The notes under the pieces: model-generated
Seen by the model: the letters and a program-made list of their open reading frames with translations, nothing else
Database searches by the model: none
What the model was told of the DNA's origin: nothing
Source of the DNA: Armillaria gallica
Taxonomy: Eukaryota > Basidiomycota > Agaricomycetes > Agaricales > Physalacriaceae
Assembly (NCBI GenBank): GCA_037576215.1
Contig: JBANDB010000014.1
Location: forward strand, 868,001 to 932,000
Direction: 5' to 3'
DNA: 64,000 nt
In this document: positions 1 through 11,510 of the stretch, in pieces
Layout of the letters: each line of letters starts with the position of its first letter
Numbering within the stretch: the stretch's first letter is position 1
Position numbers and translations under genes: made by a program

Positions 1-624
1 ATTCTTCTATATTGCCTCCGGTGTTACTTTTTTAATATTTTCTAGGAGAAACGGTTCATTTTTACCTTTGCCAGAGTTTTGGCTCAGTTTCGCGTCCTTT
101 GTCGACGTGCCGCTCTTTGCTTTCTCTCCTGTCCCTTTCCTTCAGGTCCCAGCTGCCTCCCTTCCCCCTTCGCCTCGTAAGTCGCGTCTCTTCCCTTCGT
201 TTTGCTCTAGTAGCCTTCCTGTGCACCTACCGCGCTCTAATATCTGCCCTCTTTTTGGCCACCGTGGGTTTCGCTTAGGTTTACGTCGTGTTTTCCAACA
301 AATAATCGTCGCATCTTCCCTGTCGACTATTCCGCGCCCATCCCCGTGTCGTAATTCCCCATTCTTTCCATACGAAGTGAGTGCGTGCTTGCTGGACTCG
401 TGTTCGCTTCTAAGTTGCACAGACTTACTATATAGCGCCTATTTTCGTCGATGTATGGGGATTCTTCGCGCAAGCCGTCTGGGTCTTCAACACATTCCGG
501 AGCCCATTCCCCTACGAACCCCCCGACCAACGTTTGTTGCAATGCTTCAATGTAGTCCTGTAGCGCTCATCCTTTTCACTAGCTGGCACCGACGAGGAAG
601 ATCACACCGACTACGAGTGGGAAC
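1..624. other. Left-edge flank, no gene recognised
   Basis: Pyrimidine-rich sequence with no reading frame that resembles a protein. It precedes the first convincing exon of the Pumilio gene and is most likely its 5' leader and promoter. The long open frames here are low-complexity Ser/Pro/Leu translations typical of CT-rich leaders. Confidence 0.5.
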
Positions 625-3580
625 ATGTTGAGTGTTAGCATGCCTGGCGCCAATGGACTCAAGGGACTTGTCAATAATGCGGGATGGCAGGTAAGTTTAT
701 TGCTGATTCACGTTTTCGTTTCCAGACTGATTCATTCTGGGTTTTAGGTTTGGGACTCAGGAACGTCCTCATCGCGACGAAATCCCTCGGTTTCATCGGC
801 TGCGAGTGGGAACGATCTCTCGGCGTCGCAAGGAGACCCAAATTTTCGGGGTAACTTTGGGGAAGGGTGGTCAGCATCGCGGTCACCTAGCGGAGCTTGG
901 GACGATGCTAACGGTGGGAGTCCTCAGAAAAAGGAATTCGTTCAGTTGGTTAGTCATGCATGACCTTCAAGTTCCGATTTTGATTATCCAACGACTTGTC
1001 TGTAGCAGGAACCGCCGTTGAATCTACATCACCCGAGGCAAAGACAGCTACAATCGGCACCATTCTCGGGTCCAAGAATTGTATGTCGTAGCAATTAGCC
1101 TTCCTGCCTTCCTTTATCCTTTTTTCTCACTTACTTGAATCGCTGTCAGGACGACCGATCTGCCGGTTCGAAGAAAGGTCGATTCTCTCCCCAGCGGTAC
1201 GACGGCGCTTTGGGCAAAGATTCGAATTCTTCTCGGTATGCTTCTGCGACATCGCCGACGAAAGCCTTCGGTACAAGCAACTATTCTGCCCAACCAAGTG
1301 CTCCCGCAGGGTTTGATTCTATGCAGAGTGCTTCTAGCGTAGATGATCTTTCAATAAGTCTTCGCGGCATGGCTGTCGAGGATGACTTCACTGTACAGAC
1401 TCGACAGCTCGATGGCTCCTCCCAGCCAGCTCCCGGCCAGTTGAGAGGTCCAACTGCTATGCCTCAAGGTCGTGGACCGTATGCCTCGTTCCCTCAGCCC
1501 GACTATAGCGGATTCTATCCTAATGCAACCGGTAGAGACTCGTATGTCGAATACCCTTATGCATACGGCGCTGCTCCGTCGGATCCGTCGTTGTACGCTT
1601 CCCCACATTTGACAAACGCTGCTCCCACAATTTTTCCTGGGCCTCAGGCCTTTAGTGGTATGGCTGATCTTCGCCAGCAAACCGCGATGTTCTACGACTA
1701 TTCCGTAAACCGCCCACCTGGTTCCCATTTCTATTATCCAGCCCCCCAAGCTATGATGTATCCTCCCACTCATTCTCCTATGGTATCCTCGCAAGTTCCT
1801 AATAATCATCCGGCAACATCGAATGAGAAGAAACGTGAACTATCTGTATGTGTTTTATCCTCGCTGGTTTTGGGGTTTGTGGCTGACTTAAATTCGTAGT
1901 ACGCTGTTCAACAGCAATTAGCGTCGCAGTCCATGATGTACCCTCCTGTTCGGACGAGCCCATCCCCTCACGGCCAACCCTACGGTCATGGCATCGACTA
2001 TAATTCGCAAGGGCCTTCCATGATGGGCGGTGTCTACGGTCCCACGGCTCAGGCCATATACCCCCACGGAATGCGCCTTGGCCGCCGTGACGGCGGACAT
2101 CCAGTAATGTCGTTGCGTAGCCCGGTGTTGGACGAGTTCCGGTCAAACAAAGCCCGTAAGTGGGAGCTGTGGGTAAGGCATTCTCTCATAGAAACATGAG
2201 TTCTCTCTGACGATCATAGGATATCTATGGTTACATTGTTGAGTTCAGCGGCGACCAACATGGGTCGCGTTTCATACAACAGAAATTAGAGACTGCAACT
2301 AGCGAGGAGAAGCAATTCGTTTTCGAAGAAATTGTGCCTGCCAATATTTTACAACTAGTCCAAGATGTCTTTGGTAATTATGTGGGTACACGATGTGTTT
2401 TAATCGGCTCTTCGCGGCTGACGAAACTTTCCAGGTTATTCAGAAACTGTTCGAACATGGAACGCAGATGCAAAAGACACTACTTGCCAATACTATGGAG
2501 GGACATGTTCTTCATCTTTCTTTACAAATGTATGGTTGTAGAGTGGTTCAAAAGGTATACGGTCCTTGATGTCCGTTGTGTCGTGCCCTGACTTGTTCTA
2601 GGCTATAGAATATATACTACCAGATCAACAGGCGGCATTCGTCAGGGAACTTGACGGCCATGTTTTAAAATGTGTCATGGACGCAAATGGGAACCATGTA
2701 CGTTTAATCCGCACTTTGAAATTCTTGTGCTGATCCTCCACGCAGGTAATTCAAAAACTGATCGAACGCGTGTCTCCGGACAAACTAGGCTTTGTCAGTA
2801 TTTTCAGGGGGAGTGTTCACGAGCTATCCACACACGCTTATGGCTGTCGTGTACTGCAACGTTGCCTTGAACATTTGCCAGAAGAACTGGCTCGCCCGTT
2901 GTTGGATGAACTACACGACTACACTAACAATTTGATGCAGGATCAGTTCGGAGTATGTTGTCATTTTGTGTCCATCACCGCAGACTGACCGGCCTCGCGG
3001 GACAGAACTATGTTATCCAATTTGTATTGGAACACGGACAACCGCACGATAGGACCCAGGTAATAGCTAAACTACGAGGCCAGATGCTGCAGATGGCTCG
3101 GCACAAATTTGCGTCAAATGTCTGCGAGAAGGCCCTTATCTGCGCAGATGCCGAAAGCCGACATATCCTCATAGAGGAGATAATGATGCCCAAGCAGGAT
3201 GGCGCAAATCCGGTCCTGACGATGATGAAGGATCAGTTTGCCAGTAAGTCGCATCTATCGTATTCCACCCATTACTCATGGCTCGCCGGGTATAGATTAC
3301 GTCCTTCAGCGCGCGCTGCAAGTTGCCGAAGGGGAGCAAAGAGAAGCATTAATAGGCATGGTTCGTCCGCAGTTGATGAACATGCGAAAGTATTCCAGCG
3401 CGTACAATAAACACCTTAGTTCCAGTACGCATCAGGTTCTCTTGTTCTTTTCTCGCCGACTGCTCACACTCTTGCTTGACAGTTGAGAAATTACTTGATA
3501 AATCTACTGCGCAATCTGGGGAGCTTGCCGTTATCCTACCCGAAGTCATTCTTTCAGGCCGCACTCCTTCAATCCTATAA
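625..3580 (+). CDS. Pumilio (PUF) family RNA-binding protein
   Basis: A sequence-specific mRNA 3'UTR-binding protein acting in the cytoplasm, normally repressing or destabilising target mRNAs. My model has 12 exons and about 785 residues: exons begin at 625, 748, 1009, 1150, 1900, 2220, 2435, 2602, 2746, 3006, 3296 and 3483. The N-terminal half (about residues 1-430) is low-complexity, rich in Ser, Pro, Gly, Gln and Tyr. The C-terminal part holds eight PUF repeats whose RNA-reading triplets, in order, are SR/Q, NY/Q, CR/Q, NH/Q, CR/Q, NY/Q, SN/E and NY/Q. This is the pattern of animal Pumilio and yeast Puf3-type proteins. The C-terminal extension ends about 25 residues after the conserved Tyr-rich post-repeat segment. 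The start is the first ATG that opens a frame joining cleanly to the conserved exons; a further upstream exon is possible. Confidence 0.93.
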
Positions 3581-4076
3581 TTGCCTTTTTTTTCTATGAA
3601 CATACGCCACACGCTCATTTTAATTCTGATCATCAACTCTGCTTTGTGTCTATCTGCATTGTCTATTCCCATGTTACTCATCCTATCCTGTGCACATTTT
3701 GTTGGATATTCCTATTCCCATATTGTCGATAGTTTGGTTTTCTTGTTAGTTGTCGTATTTTACTGGGCCATTTAGTCGTTTTGCTTGTCCTTGCTCTCAT
3801 CCTTGTCATCTGGTTTATATACATAGCACACAATTATAATTGTCAATTTTTGAGTCATTGCGTTGCTTCATTCTGGACACATAATTTCAAGACTCGACTT
3901 GAACCGAACTGAACATTAGAGGCACTGGTGACGTGGGTCGAACCAAAGTGGGCCAAATAGTACGTGTGTATGGTGTGCACTGGGATCTTCCAAGCTTCAA
4001 AGACTCACAGTCGACTGCTTTGTCGACCACCTGTACTACCTAGGTAGTCTCTCATTTTCCTCCATTTTGCTGCACA
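3581..4076. other. Intergenic between the PUF gene and SEC16
   Basis: AT-rich sequence expected to hold the PUF 3'UTR and the SEC16 promoter. I see no additional reading frame of substance and no repeat. Confidence 0.5.
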
Positions 4077-7000
4077 ATGGAAGGTGCAGAAGCAGCGGCT
4101 TCACTTTTTGGGTCGGACGACTCCCTAGACCCGTTTGCGACACTGGGAACAGAGGCGACTGAAACGAAAGTTACACAATCGGCAGAGCACTTGTTTGGTA
4201 CCAACGATACATTTGCGCCTTTGAACACTTGGATACGGGTTTCGCAGCGCCGGGGGCAGTAGGAAACGTGCCAAACAATGCTGGGCACCAGAGTGCATGG
4301 CTCGATACGGCACAGAATCAACAGTACAGCTCATTGCAGTCCCCCTACTCGCACAACTCGACAGTCAATGTAACCGGACACGAACCGGCTCGTGGCTCCT
4401 TCGATGAGCCAGCACAGAAGCGAGGTCAGCAGCCAGGTATTAATTTCTTTGTATCGCATGCTTGTACATCAGTTCACGCTGTCGGGCAGCTCCTGCCACG
4501 GTAGAGCCACGGGAACCTTCGTACAACGCCTCGCATGACGCCTACTCGCCGCCAGTGAAGTCTATGGTTGCAACGACGCAGTCTAGTTATTCGCACTTTG
4601 CAGCTTCTCCACGGCCTGCTCTGCCTGCTTACGATACTCCAGCTTCCCCTTCGACCACCTCTGCATTTGACCCCCCTGCGTCTTCATTCAAGCCTTCGTA
4701 TTCGTCGTATACACCAACTACTACTACCCAGTACAATTCAGCTGCATATGCAACTACAACACCCACTTTTTCTTCACTCCCACCAGCCAATGTACCCGCA
4801 CGACCGACTTCACCCACGAAACCAATTGAGAGGCCAAAGGTATCCAATGCGTATGACCCACCGTTTCCAATGACGAAACCACGACGAGCTATGTCACGCG
4901 GGCCGAGCGTTCAACTTCATAACGCATTCATCTCGACATCCCCCCCTCCCGCTCTGCCGCCTCCTCCCACTCTGCCACCGCCGCCGCGCCGGACGACACC
5001 TCATAGTGCCTACAGCACTCCGGCATACTCTCACCTACCTCCCCGTCCTTCTCGCACTCCGGACATTGGTCCGCTTACACCGCCTACCAGCCAATCAAAT
5101 TATGTTGCTTTGCCTGAACAACGTGGGCACTCTAATTTGCACCATCCTCCTCAACCGGACGCACATTCAGGGACCAATGACAGTCAACAATACGCGCCTG
5201 CTTCCTATGATAATCAACTCCATAAAAATGGGTCGACTTCTCAACCTCTTAACTTTAATGGAGGTCTTCTCGAAGATGACGTCGATCCCGAAGCGTATGC
5301 CGGCGCAAATGGTACGATAAGTCAGGCAGAGGGTCTGGATTGGAACTCGTCGTCACCATTCGAATTGTCACATGAATCTCCTGCTCCCGTTCCACCTGTC
5401 TCGACCTCCTCGCCTCCGCCTTCCTCTCCACAACACTCCAGTATTCGTGCAAACGGATCAACGTCTCCTCGTATCCCCTCTACGCAAACATTCCCCACAG
5501 ATATCGACCGCCGCGATGAAACGAATGGGTTTCATGCTCCTCACTGGCAAGGACAGCATGTCAATACGACAAGTAGGACTTCACCTTCATTTGACAACAT
5601 CAAACATCCTCCTGTCGCAACACCGTCTACTGCTACCGATCCATATCGTCCCGGCAGCATGCATCCATCGTTTTCTCCTGCTGTTCATGGTTCCCCCGTT
5701 GTAGCAGGAGGGACCCCATCCTTCAGCCCCTACCTACCTTACTCATCCGCCGGTTTACCTCGAACATCCTCCCCTGCTGTTGACAACTCATCTGGGGAGA
5801 AGGCACCTGTTGATCTCTACCGTCAGGATTCTTCCGCCAGCGTTGCCAGAGCACCGTCGCCTGCTGTCAATCTTCTATCCACTCGGACTCCGCCTCCTGC
5901 CGATATGTATGTCCCTAAAAAGCGTTCTTCTAGTGGTTATGATAGCGCCTACTCGTCGGGACATGTATTCAAGCCTCCTCCTCCGAGCCAAATCTATCTT
6001 GGAACGGCTAAGCAAGCACCGCCCCCGCCCCCGCCACCTTCTTATTTGCCCCGCGGGGAGCCACTGAGAAGTCGCTCAATGTCCAACGGTTCTGCTTTGT
6101 CATCATCATCCGCTGACGCAGAAGATCCGTATGCCCCCATCCGTCATAATCGTGCGCAAACGAGTGAAACGGATTATGGTTCTGCTATTTCTCGGTACGA
6201 CTATCCAAATCACGAAATGCCTCAGACCTTGAGCACACCGGAGATGAAACCCCCAACACATGCACCATATGCACCTTCACCATCCCTGATGGGAACAAAT
6301 GACCCACTAGGTCGTTCGTCAGCTCGAATACCGATATTCAGCTTTGGTTTCGGTGGCAAGGTTGTTAGCTGCTTCCATGGGGCGGCGACGCTGAATACTG
6401 GGTTCGATGTGGCACTTTCCTCGCGAAATTCCACGGCCATTGAAATCCGACTTCTCAACAAGATTATTCCTGAATCAGCTTTGGACACATCTGTGACTTT
6501 TCCAGGACCTCTGTTTTCGGATCCTGGTAGTCCTACCACAGGGCTAGTCCGGACAGGCGCTTCAAACCAAGCGAAGACCCGAAAAGCCAAAGTCATCAAG
6601 TATCTGACGGATCGAGTCGAGGAAATGAACCAGGGGATTGGGTATCTTCATGCGAATAGCTCTGAAAGGCGACAAGCGGCCGGAAAGCTTGTGCTCGTGA
6701 AGTTATTGAAGGTCATGGTTGAGAACGACGGTCGGCTTTCAGGCTCGTAAGTAGTAAACTACAATGAGCTTTGCGAGTGGCGCTCATGCACTTTGTAGCC
6801 CCCAAATCGACGCCACTGTACGCTCTGCATTGGTACCTCAACTAGATCAAGCTATCGGCGAATCCACGTCTGATTCGACCGTCATTTCGGGGTTTACGCC
6901 AGCATTGGAGTCTACAGCCGTTGCTTCATACACCGGTGTCTCGGTAACTTCAGTGCGCAACGAAGAAACTATCTTCACGTCGACTCTTCGTTCTTCAGCA

Positions 7001-9565
7001 TTGAATAAGATACAAGACTTTCTTCTTCAAGGAGAACGGAAAAAGGCATATCATTACGCTCTGGATGAGAAGTTATGGGCGCATGCTATGGTCATTGCCA
7101 GTGGGATAGACAAGGATGCGTGGGAAGAAGTTGTCAATGAGTTCCTCAGGACCGAACTAGGTGTGAAAGAAGATCCGTCTCGGAATAGTTTACAAGTCCG
7201 TGGCAGTGAGGCTCTGCTGCCGTCTGTCAATGGATGGGAAGGCTTGCGAGCTGCATATAGGCTGTATTCTGGGCAAGGTGCTTCGTCTGGTAAGTTGATT
7301 AGATTGGTGTTACGCCATTAATACTAATGATTCAACAGTGCAAGAGATGATACCCCAAAACTTGCTCTCAAGAGCGACGGGACATGCCATGTCATTGCCC
7401 CTGCCGGTGCTGCCTCAAATGACGCCCATGACACCTAACTTTACAGTTCCCCAAGTGGCCGCCGGTAGTATTCCCACCGATTGTCTCTCAAAGTGGGCTG
7501 AAACGGTCAGCATGATGCTGTCACCGTCAATAAATAGTGACACATCATCGGCACTATTGGCCTTCGGTGATCACTTATTGGCTAACCAGTGGGTTGAAGC
7601 TGCACACGTCTGGTATGTTGAAGGCTTTGATGGTCGTGGCTATTTTGACATGGCATTCCAGTTACCTGCTTTCCTCACAGACGGCAGCTGGTAGCACCGT
7701 TCTTCCACCGGTAGGCGGCATTGGACATCCTACGGCACGATTAATACTCGCAGGTTCGCGCAGTCCCCAGGCGTGGCCGAATTTCCATAAAGATCCCGAC
7801 CCCGTTATATTTTCCGAAATTATCGAGTTTGCGCTATCTTTGGCTTCGCCGACCAAAGGCCAAGAGCCTTTTGGGGGTTTACCTCACCTTCAAGCGTACC
7901 GTTTTATCAGAGCGGCTACTTTGGCTGAATTCGGTTATGTGCAACTCGCTAACAGGTAGAGTCCCTCCTTTTTGACATTGTCAGTTTGCCGATCTTCTTT
8001 TCATCAGGTATTGTGATGCCATTTTGGCTAGTGTAACACGACCTTCACTGTACTTCAACGAAACGCTCATCGAACAGCTGAAGGGATTATCGGATCGTAT
8101 CGCTGGCGTGTCGCTTGCGGACAAAGGTGGTTCGTGGATGAGTGGGAAACTGAGTAAACCAAGTCTGGATTCGATAGGCGGATGGCTAGAAGGGCGCTTC
8201 ACAAAACTTGTCACTGGTGACGCCGAGGCTGCAACGGCGACCGAAGAAGACGCGTCGAAAGTCGATGACCGTAGCGGTAATATGGGGCCATTCTCACAAT
8301 ATAGCTCCATCTCGTCTGCGGCTCCATCCGCGGATCCATCTCCCCATTCGTCCGTGGTCAACCTTCCTATCCCTCCAGGCCGTACTGGATCTGCAATGTC
8401 GACTCATGGATATCGGCCGCCAGACCGGGCCGCTTCAGCAATGGACACAATTCGCCGAAAGCAATCACCCCCTATGCCACGCATATCGTCTGCGTCCGCA
8501 ACAACGACGGTGTTTGCGCCGTCCCATTCTTTCGGGCAAGCCCTCTCAGATTATAAGCCTTTGGGTACTATGAACGAGGTCGATGTTGCAACGCCCAAAC
8601 CATCGTCAGATGAGGCTGATGATGATCCAAACACACAAGAGGTCACTTGGTGGGGGGATGGTCTGTCTTCACGAACACCAACTGCTACGAACTTTGTGAA
8701 AGTGAACGATGCTGCTGTTACGTCGGCAGATGGCTTTATATCCCTCATGGACCATACTGCGTTTTCACTTGCCCCCCCGCCAGCATCAACTTCGCGGCCG
8801 CCTCATAATTTTCCCGACCAGGAGGATGAAGAGGAAGACCTAGGGTTTGGGAACTCCAAGCCTAGGAACCGCGTGCCTGTCGATGACAAGAACACCGAAT
8901 CTGAGGAGAAGAAAGACCAGAAGACTGCTCCTGAGCGCCCCGGTAAGTTTATGTGTTTCGCTTATGTTACAGTACTAATGTTATAGCAGACCCTAGGCCA
9001 GTTGCAAGTTCAAGTAGTAGCGGATCTTGGTTCGGTCGATGGTGGAAACGAGGTGAATCTTCTGGACCTGTCAAAGCCAGTCTAGGCGAAGAAACATCAT
9101 TTTACTATGATAAGGAGTTGAAACGATGGGTGAACAAAAAGGTTAGTGATCTCGCTTTTCTTTGGAATTTTCTCATCCTGTTGTACCTAGGCTGGACCTG
9201 ATGCAGCTGCTAAATCTGCCCCACCACCACCTCCGCCGTCAAGGCCGGCAACAACATCCCCAGGCATGTACTCAGGCATGTCCGCGTCTCCGACGGATTC
9301 ATCAATGAACGGACGGCCGCCAATTCGGCCAGCTTCTGCCGCCGAGTCTTCGACGGCTCCACCAAATCGACGGGCAATTCCACGTGTTCGTTCGAACTTG
9401 GTACCTACACCCGAAGGGGATTCCGGACCTCCTACACCTCCTGGTGCTCGACTTGGACCGCCACCGCCGTCTCCTATGCCCGGACGACCAAAGTCACAAG
9501 GTTCGAAGCGACCTATTCGTAACCGTTACGTAGATGTGTTTTCCCAAGACGCTCCCCCCACATAG
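4077..9565 (+). CDS. SEC16: COPII coat assembly protein Sec16
   Basis: A peripheral ER membrane scaffold that organises ER exit sites and binds the Sec23/24 and Sec13/31 coat components. Nine exons give 1,696 residues: 4077-4197, 4248-4436, 4490-6746, 6799-7289, 7339-7612, 7662-7955, 8008-8942, 8987-9141 and 9191-9565. The very long third exon encodes a Pro/Ser/Thr-rich disordered region, including runs of prolines. The central conserved domain starts near 6310 (FSFGFGGKVV) and continues through the helical ACE1-type region, which contains LQGERKKAYHYALDEKLWAHAM and, later, HVCYLLS. The C-terminal conserved region has the typical WFGRWWKRGE and YDKELKRWVNKKAG motifs. The short first exon is chosen because its acidic LFGSDDSLDPF motif recurs in fungal Sec16 N-termini, and splicing at 4197/4248 keeps frame. 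Length is in the range of fungal Sec16. Confidence 0.93.
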
Positions 9566-9723
9566 GACGGTTGAGCTTATAGATTAAAGTCGTTATTTTA
9601 TTTAGGATTCTACTTAACATATCGTTTGGAACGAACTGTATTCCTATGGGAATGAGACGAATTAAAGTAAAGTCAGGGTTTCAACACTTAATGAACGGTC
9701 ACGGCAAACACCGCAGTAAAGGT

Positions 9724-10250
9724 TCAGCGATCTTTTAATTTCTTATCTATGGGAATAACTTGACTGTAACCCCCATCTGCAGCACTACCCTTAATTCCAA
9801 AGGTAAACTGGTCGCCCCAATTCGGCACCCAATACCTCTTGTGAACCGCCGCATCATTGAGGCCACGGGACTGCCCATGACCAAGTACGACAGCGTGAGC
9901 ACTAGATATCGGGACGTCGAGTAGTCGGATGACTGTAGAAGGCGTGCCAGGGGAGAAGATAGGATAGCAAGCGCGAGATGAAAGGTGGCCGATATTGTAC
10001 GCGTGGAATCTATGGGTATCGTTCAAAGATTACAGACGAATACGCTTTGAGTGTCCACGCACCCTTCTACATCCTTCTCGGGCTGACTGCCTCAGTCACT
10101 AGTCTTTCGCCCTCGGGAGAGGCATGTTCGCCTAAAGGAAGTTGCAGAATGCCACTAACGGTTTCATCGACATTGAGATGCTTGATGGCCTCTACAACCT
10201 CGTCAACAGCGGGCAGTGCGACATGGGTTCCTATCGATTCTGGGGAAAGT
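9724..10250 (-). pseudogene. Inverted fragment of the C1-tetrahydrofolate synthase gene
   Basis: Read on the minus strand, this segment matches the intact C1-THF synthase gene of this same window (source segments about 32030-32425 and 33195-33325). The order is [29 protein letters not shown], a copy of the following intron (GTGCGT...TAG), [13 protein letters not shown], a jump, then TFGIKG and GGYSQVIP. Keeping the intron means it is a DNA-level copy, not a processed pseudogene. It has lost roughly 770 nt between the dehydrogenase and synthetase parts plus smaller pieces, and carries a one-base loss in the SPEKD codons, so it cannot encode an enzyme. It lies between the SEC16 stop and the start of the CCCH gene. 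Confidence 0.9.
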
Positions 10251-10359
10251 TAAACATGCGACTTCTTTTCTTCGGAGAAGTTCTCACAACTTCTCGGCGC
10301 TTATTTATTTTTTTCGTGAGGAGTCATATTCTTCTTACCAACAACCCTTCACGACAACC

Positions 10360-11510
10360 ATGTACACGGAAAAAGTCCGATGCTCAGTAAGAATTTCTTC
10401 TACTCAAACGCTTTCTCAAGCTCAAAATACTCCCAGTACTTCACTCATGACGGCACAGCACTGGGACCATGCCCATATGGGACGTCATGCAAGTATGCAC
10501 ACCCAGGACACGAAGACTGGGAAACGGCAAGGTCGTTCTACGAACGGGGCCCTCAACCATCTCCTCCCAAGCGACCTCGTCTCCCAACTACACTGAGAGA
10601 AGCAGAGTTGATTGCGAATTTCCACTACATTGACCTCGATCGCTCTTCACCATGGCCCACGGACCGCGAAGCTCTACCGTACAGGCCTCCCGTCCCTTCG
10701 AGTGAAGACGTGTATCTCCAGCATATCTCCACGTAAGGGAGTGTCTCTTTGTACTTACGTATCGGTTGCTGATATTCACTCGCATAGTTTATTTGTGCAG
10801 GGCATCCAGCAACAGCTGGCGATCCATGAGTGTGCCGCACGGCGCCGCGAAATCCAGCTAGTATCAGACGCGTTTCCGAATGGCAACCAAACCAAAGACG
10901 TTTCAGAACTGGAGAGATACAAAGATCTTGATTCTCTCGAGAACAAACTGGGGCATTTAATGGCTGAGACGCTAGGCGACCTTGCTGAACTTCCGGAACC
11001 GGCCACACTGCAAAAACTGGAGGCTAATATTGGGACACTTTACGAGTGGGTGAAGGATAATAGAGATCATGTGGAAGACGCCATCAAGTATCTCAAAGAA
11101 AACGGGGATAAGACCAGGACACGCGAGCGGAAAGTCAGGGATATCGCTCCTCAAGTGATGGACCAGTTCAAGACATTCCTGCAGACCCGAATCGCCAGAG
11201 TTGAAGGCCAGATTATACGTGGGAACGCTGAGATGGTACGTAAAGTTCTTCCTGTTTATCTCAAAATTCAAACGATGCATAGGTGAAGTGTGACATCGAG
11301 ATGTTGAGTGATCGCCAAGAAGAAGAGTACAACACGATTGTGGCTGCAATGAAGGAGCTCAAAATGGCGCATCCATTGTCGAATCCCCAGGCGGGAGAAA
11401 TAGTGATGAGATCGCAACTACAACCCAAGCTAGACGAATTCAAGAAGATTACTATGACTTGTTTCGAAAAGAAACTGGCCGCTGCGGTATTGAACTATAA
11501 AAGGTCCTGA
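10360..11510 (+). CDS. CCCH zinc-finger, coiled-coil protein
   Basis: Four exons (10360-10386, 10437-10732, 10788-11235, 11283-11510) give 332 residues. Splicing the 27-nt first exon to the second completes one zinc finger: Cys9, then C-P-Y-G-T-S-C and K-Y-A-H, spaced C-x12-C-x5-C-x3-H. Such fingers usually bind RNA. Without this first intron, a downstream ATG at 10380 would lack the first cysteine, which is why the short first exon is preferred. The rest is a linker with KRPRLP (possible nuclear signal) followed by a long charged helical region ending in a basic tail. I do not recognise a named orthologue. A segment around LPEPATLQKLEANIGTLYEW resembles part of the protein at 19893-20835. 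Its entire upstream region is the decayed C1-THF fragment. Confidence 0.8.

Noticed and set aside
68..631. 187-codon plus-strand open frame at the left edge
   Set aside because: Ser/Pro/Leu/Phe-rich translation of CT-rich leader DNA; no family motif and it runs into the true first exon of the PUF gene in another frame.
4568..6067. Several plus-strand open frames inside SEC16 in other frames
   Set aside because: Shadow frames of the Pro/Ser-rich SEC16 exon, which is open for 762 codons and splices correctly on both sides.
10380..10736. ATG at 10380 as the CCCH protein start
   Set aside because: It would lose the first zinc-binding cysteine; splicing 10386 to 10437 from the ATG at 10360 gives a complete CCCH finger.
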